Shown piece after piece: positions 8,871-17,468 of a stretch of 64,000 nucleotides of DNA. Numbering within the stretch: position 1 is the first letter of the stretch; each line of letters opens with the position of its first letter. Position numbers and translations under genes: made by a program. The stretch spans positions 1 through 64,000 of the forward strand of contig JAGWVU010000005.1 in NCBI GenBank assembly GCA_018970725.1. Direction: 5' to 3'. The notes below the pieces were generated by a model. The model searched no databases and had not been told where the DNA came from. It worked only from the letters and a program-made list of their open reading frames with translations. Source of the DNA: Verrucomicrobiota bacterium (GTDB lineage: Bacteria > Verrucomicrobiota > Verrucomicrobiia > Verrucomicrobiales > DEV007).

Positions 8871-10256
8871 CTAGACTCTAGCTGTGGTCTCAGATGAGGG
8901 ATCCCGCATGAATCTGGTGAGGTCTCTCGCGGTTCTGCTCTTCTCCTTGTGCATTCTCGTGGGAGAACCACCGAAAGCGCCACGCTTTTTTGCCTCTCTG
9001 ACCGGGCTGATGTGACCGGGTCTGGCGACTGGCCAGCCGGGCCTCTCGGAGCTTGACGGTGCATGGACCCAGCCCTCCCTCGACAAGTCCACTCCCTCGG
9101 GATGAGAATGCGATTCCGAGAAGGGCTCTTCACCCGAAGCCAAACTTGGTGCGATGGATGGCACCGCGGATTCAGCCGATCCGACAGGAAGCGCCGGAAC
9201 CGGCCCTGTTTCCACCGGACCAACCCCGGGCGCGGCCGGGCCTGGGGAAGGCTGTGAAGCAAACTCAACCGCCTCCTGACGGGTCGTCGTGGTCGTCGTC
9301 GAACGCCCGGCCACGGCCACTGGCGCCAGCGAACCTGCTTGCGCGGGAAGCGTCATGGGCTGTGCGGGAATGGAAACCGGAGGCACCGCGGCCACTGGAG
9401 CCATCGGAGCCTGCGCCATCATCGGCTGAACCGGAGCGAGAGCTTGTACGGTGTGCAACTGCTGCTGCAGGAGGTAATGCAGAACCTGGGGCGACAATTG
9501 CGACGCCTGCATCTGTTCCAGGGAGGCATACGCAGGGCTGGAGGCATCGAGGCGCTGACCGCCGTTCCGCCCGTGACCGTGCATGCTCCACGCCAACAGC
9601 GCGAGGGTGAACTCGGGAATGAGGAACACCACTGAAGCCCACATGATCAACCACTGCGCGGGATGCGGATGCTCGTCCGCCATCTGCAGCAGAATGTGCC
9701 GCTCGGCATCGGTGACCGCCGTCGTGGAGGCCGCGGCGATGGTCTTTGCCTGCAAATCATCAACCCTTGCCTGCACATTGGCCAGATCCGCCTTGAGCGA
9801 CTCCGCCAACGCGATTTTCCCGGGAATCAATCCATCGTTGGCCCCATTCCCGTCGTTGTCCATGTTGGTATATTCCTGGACAACCGCCGCGATTTGCGCC
9901 CGGATGGACTCAGCCTGCTCCTGGGTGGACTTCAGCTGGGTCCCGATCGCCCCCTCGTTGGCCGAAGCCGCGTGGAGACCGGAGTTTTGCGTCTCATTGA
10001 GCAACTCCCATACGGACACACCATCCAGGAAGGAGGCGAGCGCCGTCATGAGACACATGGCAACCAGATAGAGCGGGTTGTTTGTGGCTCTGAACTGATA
10101 GGCACACGCGCTGGCGAGGCCCACCACCAATACGGCGATCGCAATCGCCAGATACCACGGAAACAGGGCGGCAGCTCCGATCGCGCTCAGTGTCCCGAGA
10201 GCGAGGAAGCCCACCGTCCAGATGAACCGTGGACCGTTATGGTCTTGTGAATACAT
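8871..10256 (-). CDS. membrane protein of unknown function with coiled-coil and disordered tail
   Basis: A 461-residue protein I do not recognise. Residues about 12-33, 34-50 and 60-78 are hydrophobic and look like three membrane segments. Residues about 95-180 are charged and helical and could form a coiled coil. A fourth membrane segment lies near 205-225 (WLIMWASVVFLIPEFTLAL). After that the chain is low complexity: Gln/Ala/Pro-rich, a run of six threonines, then a Ser/Pro/Arg tail. A GAGGAG sits 16 bases before the ATG, farther than usual. The gene is monocistronic, with an AT-rich leader upstream and a strong terminator downstream. It looks like an accessory gene, but no mobile-element gene adjoins it. 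Confidence 0.65.
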   Translation of the reverse strand: MYSQDHNGPRFIWTVGFLALGTLSAIGAAALFPWYLAIAIAVLVVGLASACAYQFRATNNPLYLVAMCLMTALASFLDGVSVWELLNETQNSGLHAASANEGAIGTQLKSTQEQAESIRAQIAAVVQEYTNMDNDGNGANDGLIPGKIALAESLKADLANVQARVDDLQAKTIAAASTTAVTDAERHILLQMADEHPHPAQWLIMWASVVFLIPEFTLALLAWSMHGHGRNGGQRLDASSPAYASLEQMQASQLSPQVLHYLLQQQLHTVQALAPVQPMMAQAPMAPVAAVPPVSIPAQPMTLPAQAGSLAPVAVAGRSTTTTTTRQEAVEFASQPSPGPAAPGVGPVETGPVPALPVGSAESAVPSIAPSLASGEEPFSESHSHPEGVDLSREGWVHAPSSSERPGWPVARPGHISPVREAKKRGAFGGSPTRMHKEKSRTARDLTRFMRDPSSETTARV

Positions 10257-10453
10257 GGGCCCGTTAATAACACTCCTCTAACAGTAAATCAACATTAACA
10301 TTACGCAAACCTGAACAATCGCTATATCTGAAATTTAAGGCATTCTTTAGTATTTTTCAGAAGCCTCGCCCCGTCCTTCCGACCGTCCACGCCGGCAACA
10401 CCCACCGTGTGTTGGTAAATTCCAAGTTCTGCGATCCACCCCCACCAAAACTC
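10257..10453. other. AT-rich spacer between LysR gene and membrane protein gene
   Basis: The part from about 10262 to 10360 is much richer in A/T than the surrounding 64 percent G/C sequence. It lies directly upstream of the minus-strand membrane protein gene, so it probably holds its promoter. I could not fix unambiguous -35 and -10 boxes. Confidence 0.45.
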
Positions 10454-11392
10454 TCACACTCCCGCCAACAGCGCCGCGATCTGGCGCAGGACCGGCCGAT
10501 AGTTGGCACGCTCCCGGCTCCAGGCCAGCGTCTGTTCCACGTCCAGCACGTCCAGCCCCGGGACGCGAAAGGCCTCCACGTTGGCACTCATGCGGCTCTT
10601 GGCAAAATGTGGCAGAAAAGCGGCATACTCCATTTCCACCGCCTGAGCCACCTGAGTGAGCGAGCTGCACTCCAGTTGGATGTTCGGCTTTGCGCCTGCC
10701 TTGAAGAAGAGCCGCTCGAGGGCCGTGCGGGTCTCCCCCCCGCCCTCCAGCACCGCCAGAGGGTAGCGTTGCAGATCAGCCACCGAGGGACAGTCCGGCA
10801 ACTTGGGCCGCACCCGCCGCAAGACGAAAAAGTGGTAGGTCTCGACCCATTTCCCGGCCGTCTCAAACTCAAGGCGGTCGAGGATCCCCGGCCTGAGGAG
10901 ACCGAAATCGAGCGTGCCGTCCTCCAGTCCCTTCACAATGTCCTGCGTCTTCCGGTTGAGGAAAAGCGAGGTCATCCCCGGATACGCGGTCCGCAGCTTC
11001 GGCAGCATCTCCGGCATAATGATCCACTGGATGAGCCGCTCCCCGGCTCCGATCACGACCCGGCGCGTGCCCGCTGCGCGCGACGCCACGAAGTCGTCCA
11101 ACCCGGCGAGGAAGTTCCGGGACAAGCGCGCCAGTTCTTCGCCTTCCGGGGTGAGCCGGTGCGGTTTTACGCTCCGGTCCAAAAGAGCCACCCGGTTGTC
11201 GCCCCCCAGAAACATCTCCAGTTCCGCGATCTGGCGGCTGTATTGGGACTGCCGGTTTTGCAAGGCGGCCTTGTCGGAAGCAGCCAAACCGTGGCCCGCC
11301 GCCGCCATGATCCCACCATGCTCCGCGACCCGGCAGAGGGTGGCCAGCCGATCCAAGGAAAAGCCCCGTTGTCCGATGAAAGATTCCCACAT
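10454..11392 (-). CDS. LysR-type transcriptional regulator
   Basis: A 312-residue LysR-family regulator. The N-terminus carries the winged helix-turn-helix (FSLDRLATLCRVAEHGG then SRQIAELEMFLG) and the conserved LTPEGEELA that closes the domain. Residues from about 90 form the effector-binding domain (RVVIGAGERLIQW onward). The recognition-helix region is odd: between GGIMAAAGHG and NRQSQYSRQI there are about eight more residues (LAASDKAAL) than in a standard LysR protein. The gene follows the TSUP exporter by 41 bases on the same strand, so it may be co-transcribed with and control the sulfatase/exporter cluster. The ligand is unknown. Confidence 0.85.
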   Translation of the reverse strand: MWESFIGQRGFSLDRLATLCRVAEHGGIMAAAGHGLAASDKAALQNRQSQYSRQIAELEMFLGGDNRVALLDRSVKPHRLTPEGEELARLSRNFLAGLDDFVASRAAGTRRVVIGAGERLIQWIIMPEMLPKLRTAYPGMTSLFLNRKTQDIVKGLEDGTLDFGLLRPGILDRLEFETAGKWVETYHFFVLRRVRPKLPDCPSVADLQRYPLAVLEGGGETRTALERLFFKAGAKPNIQLECSSLTQVAQAVEMEYAAFLPHFAKSRMSANVEAFRVPGLDVLDVEQTLAWSRERANYRPVLRQIAALLAGV

Positions 11393-11433
11393 GATCCTGC
11401 AAGCCGATTACACCGGAAACGCCGCTTGGACAA

Positions 11434-12189
11434 TCAAGAGCCCCATTGTTCCCACAGCAACTTCAAGACCATCGCAAAGACCGCGCCGAGGAAGATCCGG
11501 CGGATGAAGAGGGCGCCGTGCCGCACCGCCAACCCGGCCCCGAGTCTCGCGCCGAGCAGTTGCCCGCCGATCATGGCCCCCGCGAGATCGTAGCGCGCCA
11601 GCCCGGCGGGGAGGAAAACGCAGAGCGCTGCGAGGTTGCTGGCCAGGTTCACCACCTTTGTTGCCGCGGTCGCCCCGGCCAGACTCTTCCCGCGCAGGGA
11701 AATCCAGCCCATCGTCCAAAAAGCGCCCGTTCCGGGTCCGAAAAAGCCATCGTAGAAGCCGAGCGTGGTTCCGGCCATCCAGGCGAACGGTCCTGCCCCG
11801 ACCTTCGGCTCCCGATTTTCTTCCCCGAACCTCGGACTGAATAGCGCGTGCGTCGCCACCAGCAGAAGCAACCACGGGATCACCCGCCCCAAGAGCTCGT
11901 TGTCCACCCGGGTCAGGCAAAGCGTTCCCGCCACGGCGCAGGCAAAGGTCACGCCCACCACCCGGCCCAATTCCCGGCCCTCGACCCACCCCGAGCGCAG
12001 GTAATGCCACACCGCAATCAGCGTGCCCACGCTGCTTTGCAACTTGTTCGTTCCCAGCGCCAGATGCGGCGGCAACCCCGCCCAAAACAAGGCTGGAACC
12101 GAAATCATCCCGCCCCCACCGGCCACCGCGTCGATGAACCCGGCGCAGAGCCCGGCACCGAACAGAGGCAGCCAGACTTCCGCGTTCAC
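11434..12189 (-). CDS. TSUP (TauE/SafE) family anion exporter
   Basis: A 251-residue inner-membrane protein of the sulfite exporter TauE/SafE family, as in YfcA-like proteins. It shows the paired family motif AGFIDAVAGGGG near the start with GTNKLQSSVGT after it, and the second copy GFYDGFFGPGTG with ATKVVNLASN. About eight hydrophobic segments are visible. I choose the GTG at 12189 because it overlaps the sulfatase stop as GTGA; a longer ATG frame would run far into the sulfatase gene. Family members move sulfite, sulfoacetate or other organosulfur anions, so export of sulfur released by the coupled sulfatase is a reasonable inference. Confidence 0.88.
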   Translation of the reverse strand: MNAEVWLPLFGAGLCAGFIDAVAGGGGMISVPALFWAGLPPHLALGTNKLQSSVGTLIAVWHYLRSGWVEGRELGRVVGVTFACAVAGTLCLTRVDNELLGRVIPWLLLLVATHALFSPRFGEENREPKVGAGPFAWMAGTTLGFYDGFFGPGTGAFWTMGWISLRGKSLAGATAATKVVNLASNLAALCVFLPAGLARYDLAGAMIGGQLLGARLGAGLAVRHGALFIRRIFLGAVFAMVLKLLWEQWGS

Positions 12190-13625
12190 TTCGGCTCGAA
12201 CCCGGGGCGGATGGACCCGTCGGGAGCGAGAAGCGGGCGAGGTTGGGGGTGACGTCCCAACGGCCGGCATTCCGGACCGAAACCCGTGGTCCCAAGCCCG
12301 CCCTCCATCTTCCCCGCCAAAACGCGCAACCGCTCCACCTCCGCCGGCCGGTTGGAAGCCAGATCACGCGCTTCCCCCGGGTCCGCTTCCAGATCATACA
12401 ACGCCCCCGGGCCGAGGTGCAGCTTCCACCGCCCCTCGCGGACGGCTTCCAGCACGGCTCCCCGGAAATAATGAAAGACTTCCCGCGGCCTTCCCCCGCC
12501 CGTCAAGGCAGGCCAGAGATCGACACCGTCGAGCACCCGGCCCGGGGGCAGCTCCGCCCCGGCCAATCGAGCCAACGTGGGAAGCCAATCGAGGTGGCCG
12601 GTGATGGCGGTGGTCCGTCCGCCCGCAGGGATCCGCCCCGGCCAGCGGACGATCGTCGGAACCCGGATCCCCCCCTCCCAAGTGCTTGCCTTGAATCCGC
12701 GCAACGGCGCATTGGAACTCCGCGTCGTGCCCCCGTTGTCGCTGGTGAAGATCACCAGGGTGCGGGCATCCAAACCCAATTCTCCCAAAGCCTGAAAGAT
12801 CCGCCCCGTGCTCCAGTCGACTTCTTCAACCCAATCGCCAAGCAACCCGTTCTTCGATCGCCCAAGGAAACCCTCTCCGGGATACAGCGGGAAATGCACG
12901 GCCGTGTGCGCCAGGTAGAGGAAAAAGGGGGAATCCCCCGCCTCCTTGAGAAAGCGCACGGCCTCCTCCGTGTAACGCCTCGTCAGGGACGCCTGCCCTT
13001 CCCGGCCCACCCGCTCGATGACGGTGCCATTCCGCATCAAGGGCAGGGGCGGCTGATCATCGCCGCGCAGCCCTGTCTCGTCCCCCTTCCCACCGGGGTT
13101 GGACTGCGCCTTGGGCGGTTTGGGTTCGGAACCGAAATCACTCTTGGCCCCGTCCTCCCGTGGCCCCATGTCATTCGAGTAGGGCAACCCAAAGAAGGAA
13201 TCGAACCCCTGATCCGTGGGCAAAAGGCCCGGCTGATCCCCCAGATGCCACTTGCCGACGCAAGCCGTACGATATCCCTTTCCCTTGAGCAGCTCGGCGA
13301 TAGTCACCTCGCCGGGATGGAGCCCGACTGCAGCAGCGGGAAAAAGAACATGGGGAATCGGCAGGACCCGCTTGGGATAACATCCGGTCAGGAGGGACGC
13401 CCGCGAAGGCGAACAGACGGGAGCGGCGTAATGATTGGTGAGGCACCTGCCCTCTCCGGCCATCCGATCGAGGTTCGGAGTGGCATTCAGCTTTGATCCA
13501 AAGGGCCCGATATCCGCATACCCCAGATCATCCACATGGATGATCACGAAGTTGGGGACCGTGCTGGCGGAGGAGACCTGTCCCCAACCCCAGGCCAGAC
13601 AGAACCACGGCAGCCACCGCCCCAT
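12186..13625 (-). CDS. secreted type I sulfatase
   Basis: A 479-residue arylsulfatase-family enzyme. The ATG at 13625 gives a short signal peptide (MGRWLPWFCLAWGWG) followed by NFVIIHVDDLGYADIG, whose paired aspartates bind calcium. CSPSRASLLTG at residues 71-81 is the C-x-P-S-R site in which Cys71 is converted to formylglycine, so a maturase encoded elsewhere is needed. GKWHLG and FTSDNGG are further metal/substrate motifs. It starts 4 bases after the hydrolase gene and overlaps the TSUP gene by 4 bases. It should hydrolyse sulfate esters, probably of polysaccharides. The exact substrate cannot be read from sequence. Confidence 0.92.
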   Translation of the reverse strand: MGRWLPWFCLAWGWGQVSSASTVPNFVIIHVDDLGYADIGPFGSKLNATPNLDRMAGEGRCLTNHYAAPVCSPSRASLLTGCYPKRVLPIPHVLFPAAAVGLHPGEVTIAELLKGKGYRTACVGKWHLGDQPGLLPTDQGFDSFFGLPYSNDMGPREDGAKSDFGSEPKPPKAQSNPGGKGDETGLRGDDQPPLPLMRNGTVIERVGREGQASLTRRYTEEAVRFLKEAGDSPFFLYLAHTAVHFPLYPGEGFLGRSKNGLLGDWVEEVDWSTGRIFQALGELGLDARTLVIFTSDNGGTTRSSNAPLRGFKASTWEGGIRVPTIVRWPGRIPAGGRTTAITGHLDWLPTLARLAGAELPPGRVLDGVDLWPALTGGGRPREVFHYFRGAVLEAVREGRWKLHLGPGALYDLEADPGEARDLASNRPAEVERLRVLAGKMEGGLGTTGFGPECRPLGRHPQPRPLLAPDGSIRPGFEPK

Positions 13626-13629
13626 CACC

Positions 13630-14664
13630 TTACTCCCCCACCTTGCATTCTGGATCCCGCGGCACCGCCTTGCCGACCTTCTCAACCGGTTGGGTGTAGA
13701 GGTATTCCCAGACGGGTTCGAAGAGATAGGCGCCGCTCCCATCCTTGGGCGAAGCTCCCCCGGGCATCACCGAAGAATGAGCCCGGTCCGCGTTACCGCC
13801 GACGTCCGCCGCGGAGATGAGGCGGCGCGTGTTGCCGTAGGGTGGTTTCGCCGCATCCACGCTCACGATCTCACCGAATCGGTTCAGGTTCAGCATTTCC
13901 CAAGAGCGGCAGTAATGATCACCCGACCAACCGCCATCCAACACATGACTGAAGCCAAAGTAGCGCGCCGGTTCGGTGGCCGAAGTCCCGCCCTGCCAAT
14001 CCTGATCCTGATCCCGGGGACCACACAACATGACGACCCGGTCCACCTTTTGATGCATCGCAAACCGGGCCGCCGTGGTGGAACCGTGGGAAGCTCCTGA
14101 CAGGATCACCTTGTCCCACAACAAACCCTTGCCGTCGCGCGTCAGGAATTGTTTCCAGCGCCCCACCTCATGCTCTTCGGACAGATGCTTCACCAGTTGA
14201 TAGGACCGTTCCATGATGGAGTCCGGTTTGGGAATGTCGATCTCGTCGCTCACATCCTCACCGATCGCCGCCTCAAGACGGATATCGCCCCTCGCCTTGC
14301 CGTTTTTCGGTTCCGGTTGGCACAACACACCGAACCACTGGTTGGCATAGCTCACCTGGATGGCATGCATTCCATAGCCGTTAAGACGCTCAAAGAGCGC
14401 GTCGTTGTATCCCATCAGCCAGATCACCAGCTTGCCCTTGGGATCCACCCTCGTGTCCACCGTGGCGACCTCCACATCGGTGGCCTTGCCGTCCTTGTTA
14501 AAGACAAAACCAATCTCCGGATGCTCCTTGCAACGCGGGTCGAGTTCACTGGCCCGGAACTGAAGTTTGTAGCGTTGCGGATTCTTGTCGCGATAGGACG
14601 GAGGCCTTTCGGCCGCTTGAGCCACACCGAGCAGGATCGCGAGGGAACAGGATAGGATGCGCAT
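13630..14664 (-). CDS. secreted alpha/beta hydrolase (BPSS1187-like)
   Basis: A 344-residue protein with a signal peptide (MRILSCSLAILLGVAQA) when started at the ATG at 14664. GASHGS in the middle is a nucleophile-elbow motif (G-x-S-x-G variant ending in Ser), followed by RVVMLCGPRDQDQDW as expected after the nucleophile strand of an alpha/beta hydrolase. GYNDALFERLNGYGMHAIQVSYANQW earlier is probably the oxyanion-side strand. The overall layout resembles proteins annotated as the BPSS1187 family in Verrucomicrobiota; that name is from memory. The gene lies 67 bases after the PQQ-like gene and 4 bases before the sulfatase, so it probably acts on the same material, perhaps as a deacylase. Confidence 0.78.
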   Translation of the reverse strand: MRILSCSLAILLGVAQAAERPPSYRDKNPQRYKLQFRASELDPRCKEHPEIGFVFNKDGKATDVEVATVDTRVDPKGKLVIWLMGYNDALFERLNGYGMHAIQVSYANQWFGVLCQPEPKNGKARGDIRLEAAIGEDVSDEIDIPKPDSIMERSYQLVKHLSEEHEVGRWKQFLTRDGKGLLWDKVILSGASHGSTTAARFAMHQKVDRVVMLCGPRDQDQDWQGGTSATEPARYFGFSHVLDGGWSGDHYCRSWEMLNLNRFGEIVSVDAAKPPYGNTRRLISAADVGGNADRAHSSVMPGGASPKDGSGAYLFEPVWEYLYTQPVEKVGKAVPRDPECKVGE

Positions 14665-14731
14665 CACGACGCCGATCTTCTCAGAGAAGCAGGGCAAATC
14701 AAGCGCGATCGCTCGCGAAATCATGAGGCGA

Positions 14732-16024
14732 TCACCGCTTGGGCAAGAGAAAACAGTGGAGGCGCGAGTCTTCCCCGTTGTTTTCACCGACATACAATCG
14801 CCCGCCCGCCAGTGCCGGAATCCCCCAGGTCTCGGGGCGATGGAGCAACTGGCTAATGCCCAAAACCTTCATCCCGGTCCGATCCGGCGCCAGCCAAACC
14901 AACGTCCCTTGTTCCCCGATTCCCAACAACTTTCCATCCACCGCCAGAAGACTGCCACGCCCTAAAAACACCCGCATCCGGCGCCCCTCGAACTCCACTT
15001 CCAACGGGTTCCCGTCCCTCCACAATTCCCGGCCGGAGGCCACCTCCTGACACACCAACTCCGCCCGCGACTCCGAGGCCCCGGAGAATCCGAAAAGCAA
15101 TCCGTCCTGCAGCACCGGAGTGGAGAACTGGGCGGAGAATCCTGGGGCCTCCCAACGAACCGACGGTTCCATCGTTGCCGGCGCAAACTGCAGGAGCACG
15201 CCACCGGGACCGTAACCTTCCGTAAGGAAAACGCCGTCCCCAACGACCACCGGCGAGGCGGCGTTGACCGATGCAAAATTCGTCGCTCGCCAGGGGAACT
15301 CGCTCTCGATCCTCCTTTTTTCCGGATCGATCACCAAGAGCCCTCCGTTCGGTGGATCCGACATGCCTCCGGCGAAGACCAACACCCGCTCCCGCCCGTG
15401 CAAGATTGCGGGAACCGGCGAGGCATAACTTGCGTTCCACGGGTGATCCACGCCCCAAAGAAGTTCCCCGGTGCCCTTGTCAAACCCGGCCACGCACGGC
15501 TTGGATCCGACGTTGACGATCAATTGATTCTTCCAGACCAACGGACAGGAACCGCGCGCGAAAAAGAACGGTGCCTTCCCATACTCCCGATCCAGATTTT
15601 TCTTCCAAACCACCGATCCGTCGCCCAGTCGAAGACACACCAGTTCCCCGGTGAACCCACACACGTGGACCAGATCCCCGTCGATCACCGGACCGCTCCG
15701 GGGCGCGTCGTCGATTCCATAGCTCTGCCCCGGAGTGACCGGCGTGGTGTGGCGCCAAAGCCGTTTCCCGGTGGCCGCCTCAAGACAGTCCACGGTTTCC
15801 TCCCCTTCCCGCAAATGCGCCAGCACCACCCGGTCCCCGACGACCGACGGTGCCGTGTGGCTACGCCCTTTCGGGCAACTCCAGAGAAGGCGGGGCGCTT
15901 GATCCACCGCGAATCCCGTCTCGGCGGACTTCGCGTCGTGATGCGGCCCAAGGAAACGCGGCCAATCGTCCGCCCAACCGGGCAAAACCGCCAACGCAAG
16001 AAAACCGAGAAGGAGCCTGCTCAT
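14732..16024 (-). CDS. PQQ-like beta-propeller protein, secreted
   Basis: A 430-residue protein with a signal peptide (MSRLLLGFLALAVLPGWA) and then DWPRFLGPHHDAKS, the usual opening of outer-membrane-assembly/PQQ-like propeller proteins in Verrucomicrobiota and Planctomycetota. Repeated blades are visible, such as VDCLEAATGKRLWRHTTPV, LGDGSVVWKKNLDREYG and FDKGTGELLWGVDHPW, each with a GxxxW ending. The ATG overlaps the enolase-superfamily stop as ATGA. No quinoprotein dehydrogenase active-site disulfide or metal site is obvious, so I read it as a structural or binding propeller, not a proven enzyme. Confidence 0.87.
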   Translation of the reverse strand: MSRLLLGFLALAVLPGWADDWPRFLGPHHDAKSAETGFAVDQAPRLLWSCPKGRSHTAPSVVGDRVVLAHLREGEETVDCLEAATGKRLWRHTTPVTPGQSYGIDDAPRSGPVIDGDLVHVCGFTGELVCLRLGDGSVVWKKNLDREYGKAPFFFARGSCPLVWKNQLIVNVGSKPCVAGFDKGTGELLWGVDHPWNASYASPVPAILHGRERVLVFAGGMSDPPNGGLLVIDPEKRRIESEFPWRATNFASVNAASPVVVGDGVFLTEGYGPGGVLLQFAPATMEPSVRWEAPGFSAQFSTPVLQDGLLFGFSGASESRAELVCQEVASGRELWRDGNPLEVEFEGRRMRVFLGRGSLLAVDGKLLGIGEQGTLVWLAPDRTGMKVLGISQLLHRPETWGIPALAGGRLYVGENNGEDSRLHCFLLPKR

Positions 16025-17409
16025 GCCACCGCTCCCGGCAGGTCCCTCCGGATTTCGGAAAGACGGTATCCAAATCCGGGACCGGAAACCGTTCCGCGGT
16101 CCAGGACGCCCTCCCGGCGCCGATAGAGCCCCGGGTGCACCGCTTGTTCGGGCAGCGAGGCATCGGGAGAAAACTGCATCCCGTTGCTTTCCACGCCCAT
16201 GATGGTCCCGGCGTGGGCCGCCAGTTCCACATGGGAAATCTGAGCCATCATCGGGTTGGTCAGGTCCTGCACCATCAGGGTCATCCCATGCGCCTTGGCC
16301 CAACAGAGACTGAGCAGTGCCCCGGTCTGGGTCTTGCAGGTCTTCAGCGCGACCCCGCTCCATCCGAGTTCCCGGCCCATCCGGACGAACTTCCAGTCGT
16401 GCGCGCTTTCGTCCATGAACAAAGGCTTGCGGGCGCTCACGCTCCGCACCTCGATCCGGTTGGTCTCCAGATCGTAGGGAAACGGCTGCTCCACATACAA
16501 CGTCTGCTGGAACGTCAGCGGGTCGTCGTCCCGCAGTTGGTCGAGAATCCCGTTCACATACGCCGGTTCCGTCACCGCGCAATTGAAGTCCGCCGTCAAC
16601 CACCGGACGCCCTCCTCCCGACCGATCCGGCCGATCTTCACCATCCTCTCGTAGTCCCAGCCCGCGTCATTCCCCCGCAACTTGATCTTCAGGCAGGTCA
16701 ACCCGTCCCGCCGGATCCAGTCCCGCAACAGCACCGGATACCCATCATCAGGCTCGCTTCCGGTGAGTTCGTCCGCCTCCAGCGGATCCAAGCCGCCCAC
16801 CAAATGCCAGACCGGCAGGCGTTGCGGAGGGGCGACCAAAAAGTCCGCCGGCCGTTTTCCAGCGAAGTCCGCCGGACCACCCGGCACCGGTTCTAAAAAG
16901 GCACTCAGGTCCGGACCGAGGAAGTCCGGGCCGTAGGTGTCGTAGGTCCGGACCCCGTGGACGATTCCGTAAGCGTCGTGCAACGCCAAATCAAAGGCCG
17001 AAAAACTGACCAAGGCCGCCAGATGGGGGAACTGGGCCCCGGCACTCCGCTCCCGGTTAAACGACTCCTGCAAGTCGTGCAACCGCGTCGCGATGAACTC
17101 ATGACCGATCTCCAACGCGTGTCCCCGGGCCGGGAACTCCCGGAAAGCGGAGGCGATCCGCCGGCAGAACTCCGTCATGGCCTCCAGCCGTTCCGCGTAA
17201 GTCAACGGGGCCGGCCAAACCCAGCTCACACTCAGCGGCGTCTCCCCCCAACCGTCCGCGACCGATCCGTCCGCCGCCTCCACCCGGACCCGGACCCGGG
17301 CGCAGACGGACTCCGTGACCACCTGGTTTCCAAATTTCAGGGGCATCCGCATCCGCACCGGAAGGAGGTGCAACGCGGTGTCGAGGATTCTGACGGCGCG
17401 GGACGACAT
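16021..17409 (-). CDS. enolase-superfamily (mandelate racemase/muconate lactonizing-like) enzyme
   Basis: A 462-residue protein with an N-terminal capping domain and a C-terminal barrel. Candidate catalytic residues line up with the superfamily: KIKLRG (K-x-K base), TADFN, YVEQPF and FMDES as metal-binding acidic residues at successive strands, then ALKTCKTQTG with a Lys base on the other side. Such enzymes abstract a proton alpha to a carboxylate, usually in sugar-acid dehydration or racemisation. Substrate cannot be assigned. It is about 90 residues longer than typical members, the extra length lying in the capping part. It overlaps the PQQ-like gene by 4 bases and follows the ThuA gene by 59. 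Confidence 0.87.
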   Translation of the reverse strand: MSSRAVRILDTALHLLPVRMRMPLKFGNQVVTESVCARVRVRVEAADGSVADGWGETPLSVSWVWPAPLTYAERLEAMTEFCRRIASAFREFPARGHALEIGHEFIATRLHDLQESFNRERSAGAQFPHLAALVSFSAFDLALHDAYGIVHGVRTYDTYGPDFLGPDLSAFLEPVPGGPADFAGKRPADFLVAPPQRLPVWHLVGGLDPLEADELTGSEPDDGYPVLLRDWIRRDGLTCLKIKLRGNDAGWDYERMVKIGRIGREEGVRWLTADFNCAVTEPAYVNGILDQLRDDDPLTFQQTLYVEQPFPYDLETNRIEVRSVSARKPLFMDESAHDWKFVRMGRELGWSGVALKTCKTQTGALLSLCWAKAHGMTLMVQDLTNPMMAQISHVELAAHAGTIMGVESNGMQFSPDASLPEQAVHPGLYRRREGVLDRGTVSGPGFGYRLSEIRRDLPGAVA

Positions 17410-17468
17410 GGGGGATCTTCGGAGGAACGCCGCCGCTGGTCAAGCGGAGCAGAGGGCGGGTGTGCCGG

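Noticed and set aside
9280-9306. Short trinucleotide-like repeat coding for a Thr run
   Set aside because: A simple in-frame repeat within the low-complexity tail of a coding gene. It is not an array or CRISPR.
14732-16603. Extended version of the PQQ-like gene starting inside the enolase-superfamily gene
   Set aside because: The extra N-terminus is a shadow frame. A signal peptide begins at the ATG at 16024.
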